Source of the DNA: Vicinamibacteraceae bacterium
GTDB lineage: Bacteria; Planctomycetota; Phycisphaerae; Phycisphaerales; UBA5793
Length of the DNA: 64,000 nt
Direction: 5' to 3'
Assembly: GCA_011525805.1 (NCBI GenBank)
Contig: WYBR01000047.1
Span: 32,543 to 96,542, forward strand
Both the position numbers and the translations under genes were made by a program. Positions within the stretch are counted from its first letter, which is position 1. Every line of letters begins with the position of its first letter. Positions 62,054 to 64,000 of this stretch are shown piece by piece. The notes under the pieces are model-generated. The model ran no database searches and was not told the origin of the DNA. It worked only from the letters and a program-made list of their open reading frames with translations.

Positions 62054-63697
62054 CTACGCCCCCTGCGCCTTCAACTTCGACTCGATCGCGGCGTCGGTGT
62101 GGGCCACGCCGACTTCGAAGTCCGCCGCGATCCACCGCTCCAGCGCCGCTTCATCGACGCCCTTGAGCGGGAAGGCGTTCAACTCGCGCTTCATCAGTTT
62201 CTCCGCCGCCCGCTTGCCCGAGAGGATCGAGTGGTCCATGTTGAGGTACTCGAAGTCGCCGAAGCGGCCGCAGGCGTAGATGTCGCAACTTTCGAGCCAG
62301 TCGTGAATCGTCTTCGTCGCGCTGCGGTGGTCCCAGGTGTAGATGACGTAGGCGGGCTCGAGGCGCACGACGCCGCAGTGCGCGGGCCTGATCCTGCTCG
62401 CCTGCTTGCGCGTGATCAGGCCGATGCGGATCAGCCCGTCGATCGTCTCTCTGAGCAGCGTCTTCGCGTCGGTCGGCCCGACGTCCTTCCACTGGCTCAC
62501 CGAAATCTCCGCGGCGACGGAGGAGCAGTTCGGCGGGGCCATGCTCGGCGCAAAGTTCTTGGGCCAACTCAGGCGGTGGAAGATGAGTTTCGGATCGGGG
62601 TAGTACGCCCAGTGCATCGGCGTGAGGTCGGCGATCTCCAGGCCGATGTTCACCGTGTAGACCGTGTTCCACTTGAGTCGGCCCACCGCTGCCTGCACCT
62701 CGGCGGGCACGGCGTCGGCGAGGTGCGCCAGTCTGCTGATCGGGGCCGTCGAGATGAGCGAGTCATACCGGCAGGTCGAACCGTCCTCGAACTCGAGCAT
62801 GTGTTTGGCGACGTGGATGGTCTTGACGCGCGCGAAGGTGTGGACCGAGCCGTCGCTCAAGTGAGCCCCCATCGCGCGCGGCAGGCTCTCCATGCCGCCC
62901 TTCTTCGGGTACCAGAACTTCGCGTTCGGGCCGTACTCGCCCTTGCTCGGGGCGATCGCCCCTTCGATGGCCGTCTTGATGGGCGGCGTGAGGACGCGGT
63001 CCGCGATCCAGTCGTAGCTCATCTCCTCCTGGTCGATCGCCCAGACCTTGTAATTGAAGGGGAGGAAGAACTCCTCGGTGATCCCGGCGCCGAAGGTCGC
63101 GTAGGCCCACTCCTTGAAGTTGCGCGGCTCGCGCTGCGGCTTGGTGTACGTCGCCTCGATCAGCCCCATGAGGTTGCGCACGACGACATCGTGCGGCAGG
63201 CCGAAGGTGTTGGACTGGTACGGATACGCGGTGTACACGCCATGCGAGTAGATGTAGGAGTACTTCGGCCGCAGGCTGAAGTTGCTCCCCAGCAGGCCGG
63301 TGATGAACTTCTTGGCGTAGGGCTGCCTGGTGTAGAGGATGTGAATCGAGCGGTCGAAGAGAAACCCGCCGAAGTTCTCCGTGCAGCACAGCCCGCCGAT
63401 GCGCTCGGCCTGCTCGAAGATGGCATAGTCTTTCTTGAGGTGCAGCGCGGCGGACATGCCGGCGATCCCCGCGCCGAGAATCGCCGTGCCGACCTGCGCG
63501 GGTTTGTCGCGCCCGATCATCGGGCCCGTCGTGGGGATCGTGGCGAGCGACTGGTTGCCCAGGACGCGCGCGTTGGGCGTACGCTCGGCCGCCGATTGCG
63601 GCTTCGCGACCGTCCGGCCCGACTTCGGCGAAGACCGCGACGTCCGCTGGCGCGGCGGCGTTCTCGTTGACTTCTTTGACGGGCGTTGCTTCGCCAT
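62054..63697 (-). CDS. FAD/NAD-binding protein, UDP-galactopyranose mutase/amine-oxidase-like
   Basis: 547 residues. An N-terminal tail rich in Lys, Arg, Ser and Pro (about 90 residues) precedes the flavin fold TAILGAGIAGMSAALHLKK and the GGL segment RIGGLCCTENFGGFLFD. FLPFNYKVWAIDQEEMSYDWIADRV resembles UGM-like proteins that rearrange or isomerise sugars or reduce polyene chains. The last part has CDIYACGRFGDFEYLNMDHS, a flavin-cap motif. The substrate is unknown; a cell-wall glycan role is only a guess. The ATG at 63697 is preferred over longer starts. Confidence 0.8.
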   Translation of the reverse strand: MAKQRPSKKSTRTPPRQRTSRSSPKSGRTVAKPQSAAERTPNARVLGNQSLATIPTTGPMIGRDKPAQVGTAILGAGIAGMSAALHLKKDYAIFEQAERIGGLCCTENFGGFLFDRSIHILYTRQPYAKKFITGLLGSNFSLRPKYSYIYSHGVYTAYPYQSNTFGLPHDVVVRNLMGLIEATYTKPQREPRNFKEWAYATFGAGITEEFFLPFNYKVWAIDQEEMSYDWIADRVLTPPIKTAIEGAIAPSKGEYGPNAKFWYPKKGGMESLPRAMGAHLSDGSVHTFARVKTIHVAKHMLEFEDGSTCRYDSLISTAPISRLAHLADAVPAEVQAAVGRLKWNTVYTVNIGLEIADLTPMHWAYYPDPKLIFHRLSWPKNFAPSMAPPNCSSVAAEISVSQWKDVGPTDAKTLLRETIDGLIRIGLITRKQASRIRPAHCGVVRLEPAYVIYTWDHRSATKTIHDWLESCDIYACGRFGDFEYLNMDHSILSGKRAAEKLMKRELNAFPLKGVDEAALERWIAADFEVGVAHTDAAIESKLKAQGA

Positions 63698-63925
63698 GAG
63701 CACTCTTGCGGGTTCAGGGGGTGGGTCGCCGTCCGAAAAAGCCGGCGGGTGGAGGTTAGGAACCATCGGCCGAGTCTCAAGTGGTCTTTCGGGAATGTGC
63801 GGCCGAGCGCCTCGGCGGCGCGGCGGGCGCGCATGGACGCGCGAAGGGAGGAGCGAAGGCCGTGCCCGCCGCAGCGCAGCGGACTATGATCGCCTCCGGC
63901 CGCAACGCAACGCGACGCGGCCCTC

Positions 63926-64000
63926 CGGGGTGTAGCGCAGCTTGGTTAGCGCGTCTGACTGGGGGTCAGAAGGTCGCAGGTTCAAATCCTGTCACCCCGA
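63926..64000 (+). tRNA. tRNA-Pro, anticodon GGG
   Basis: Clover-leaf folded by eye: acceptor stem CGGGGTG/CACCCCG with discriminator A, D arm GCGC/GCGC, anticodon stem TCTGA/TCAGA with loop CTGGGGG (anticodon GGG), T stem GCAGG/CCTGT with TTCAAAT. C1-G72 and A73 are the bacterial tRNA-Pro identity pattern. CCA is not encoded within the window because the sequence stops at the discriminator. Confidence 0.95.

Overview
The window is high-GC bacterial chromosome that looks planctomycetal, most likely Phycisphaerae. This assignment is an inference from gene content. The markers are a small basic protein of the Verrucomicrobia/Planctomycetes type, single-gene prepilin-like proteins, large secreted kelch and FG-GAP proteins, membrane proteins carrying a CPKC...CSECG zinc ribbon, and a lipid A/heptose cluster together with the futalosine route to menaquinone. 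No rRNA, CRISPR array, prophage or transposase was seen. One tRNA, tRNA-Pro(GGG), closes the window.

Layout. 1-6142: a beta-barrel outer-membrane protein cut by the window edge, then a 10-heme surface lipoprotein cytochrome, a likely electron-transfer pair. 6250-7545: a kelch protein on a segment flanked by 20-bp direct repeats. 7768-17692: housekeeping and envelope genes (mnmE, a TlpA-type thioredoxin, a GNAT enzyme, PilZ, an orphan sdhB, a UbiA-family phosphoribosyltransferase with a GT-C-like enzyme, yggS, an MFS carrier). 17654-21480: a tightly coupled minus-strand cluster (GT9 heptosyltransferase, maf, a membrane protein, lpxK, heptose adenylyltransferase). 21556-25493: a secreted protein, then a two-gene AAA ATPase/TOPRIM pair resembling anti-phage modules. 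25479-32204: gpmI, queD, a large secreted protein, the small basic protein, acpS and moaB.

32.4-42.4 kb is an expanded island of paralogues: two zinc-ribbon membrane proteins, two FG-GAP propellers, two kelch proteins, a lipoprotein, and at least three leftover 3' tails of zinc-ribbon genes. These record repeated tandem duplication and deletion. 42662-50847: comEC, a C25 (gingipain-like) peptidase, apt, a pseudopilin, rpsT and a CPBP protease. 50908-56011: an EF-G paralogue, a second pseudopilin, an aldo/keto reductase overlapping an FAD oxidoreductase. 56218-62000: a 39-residue Lys-rich protein, a 7Fe-type ferredoxin, prfA coupled to mqnB, hscB, folP, trxA and an M16 peptidase. 62054-63697: a UGM-like flavoprotein.

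The most unusual signals are a 58-bp palindromic repeat that sits in frame inside mqnB with an inverted copy filling the mqnB-hscB gap; the zinc-ribbon gene tails fused in frame directly after two kelch stop codons; a dispersed repeat that encodes the start of the cytochrome's signal peptide; the repeat-flanked kelch segment; and the ATPase/TOPRIM pair.
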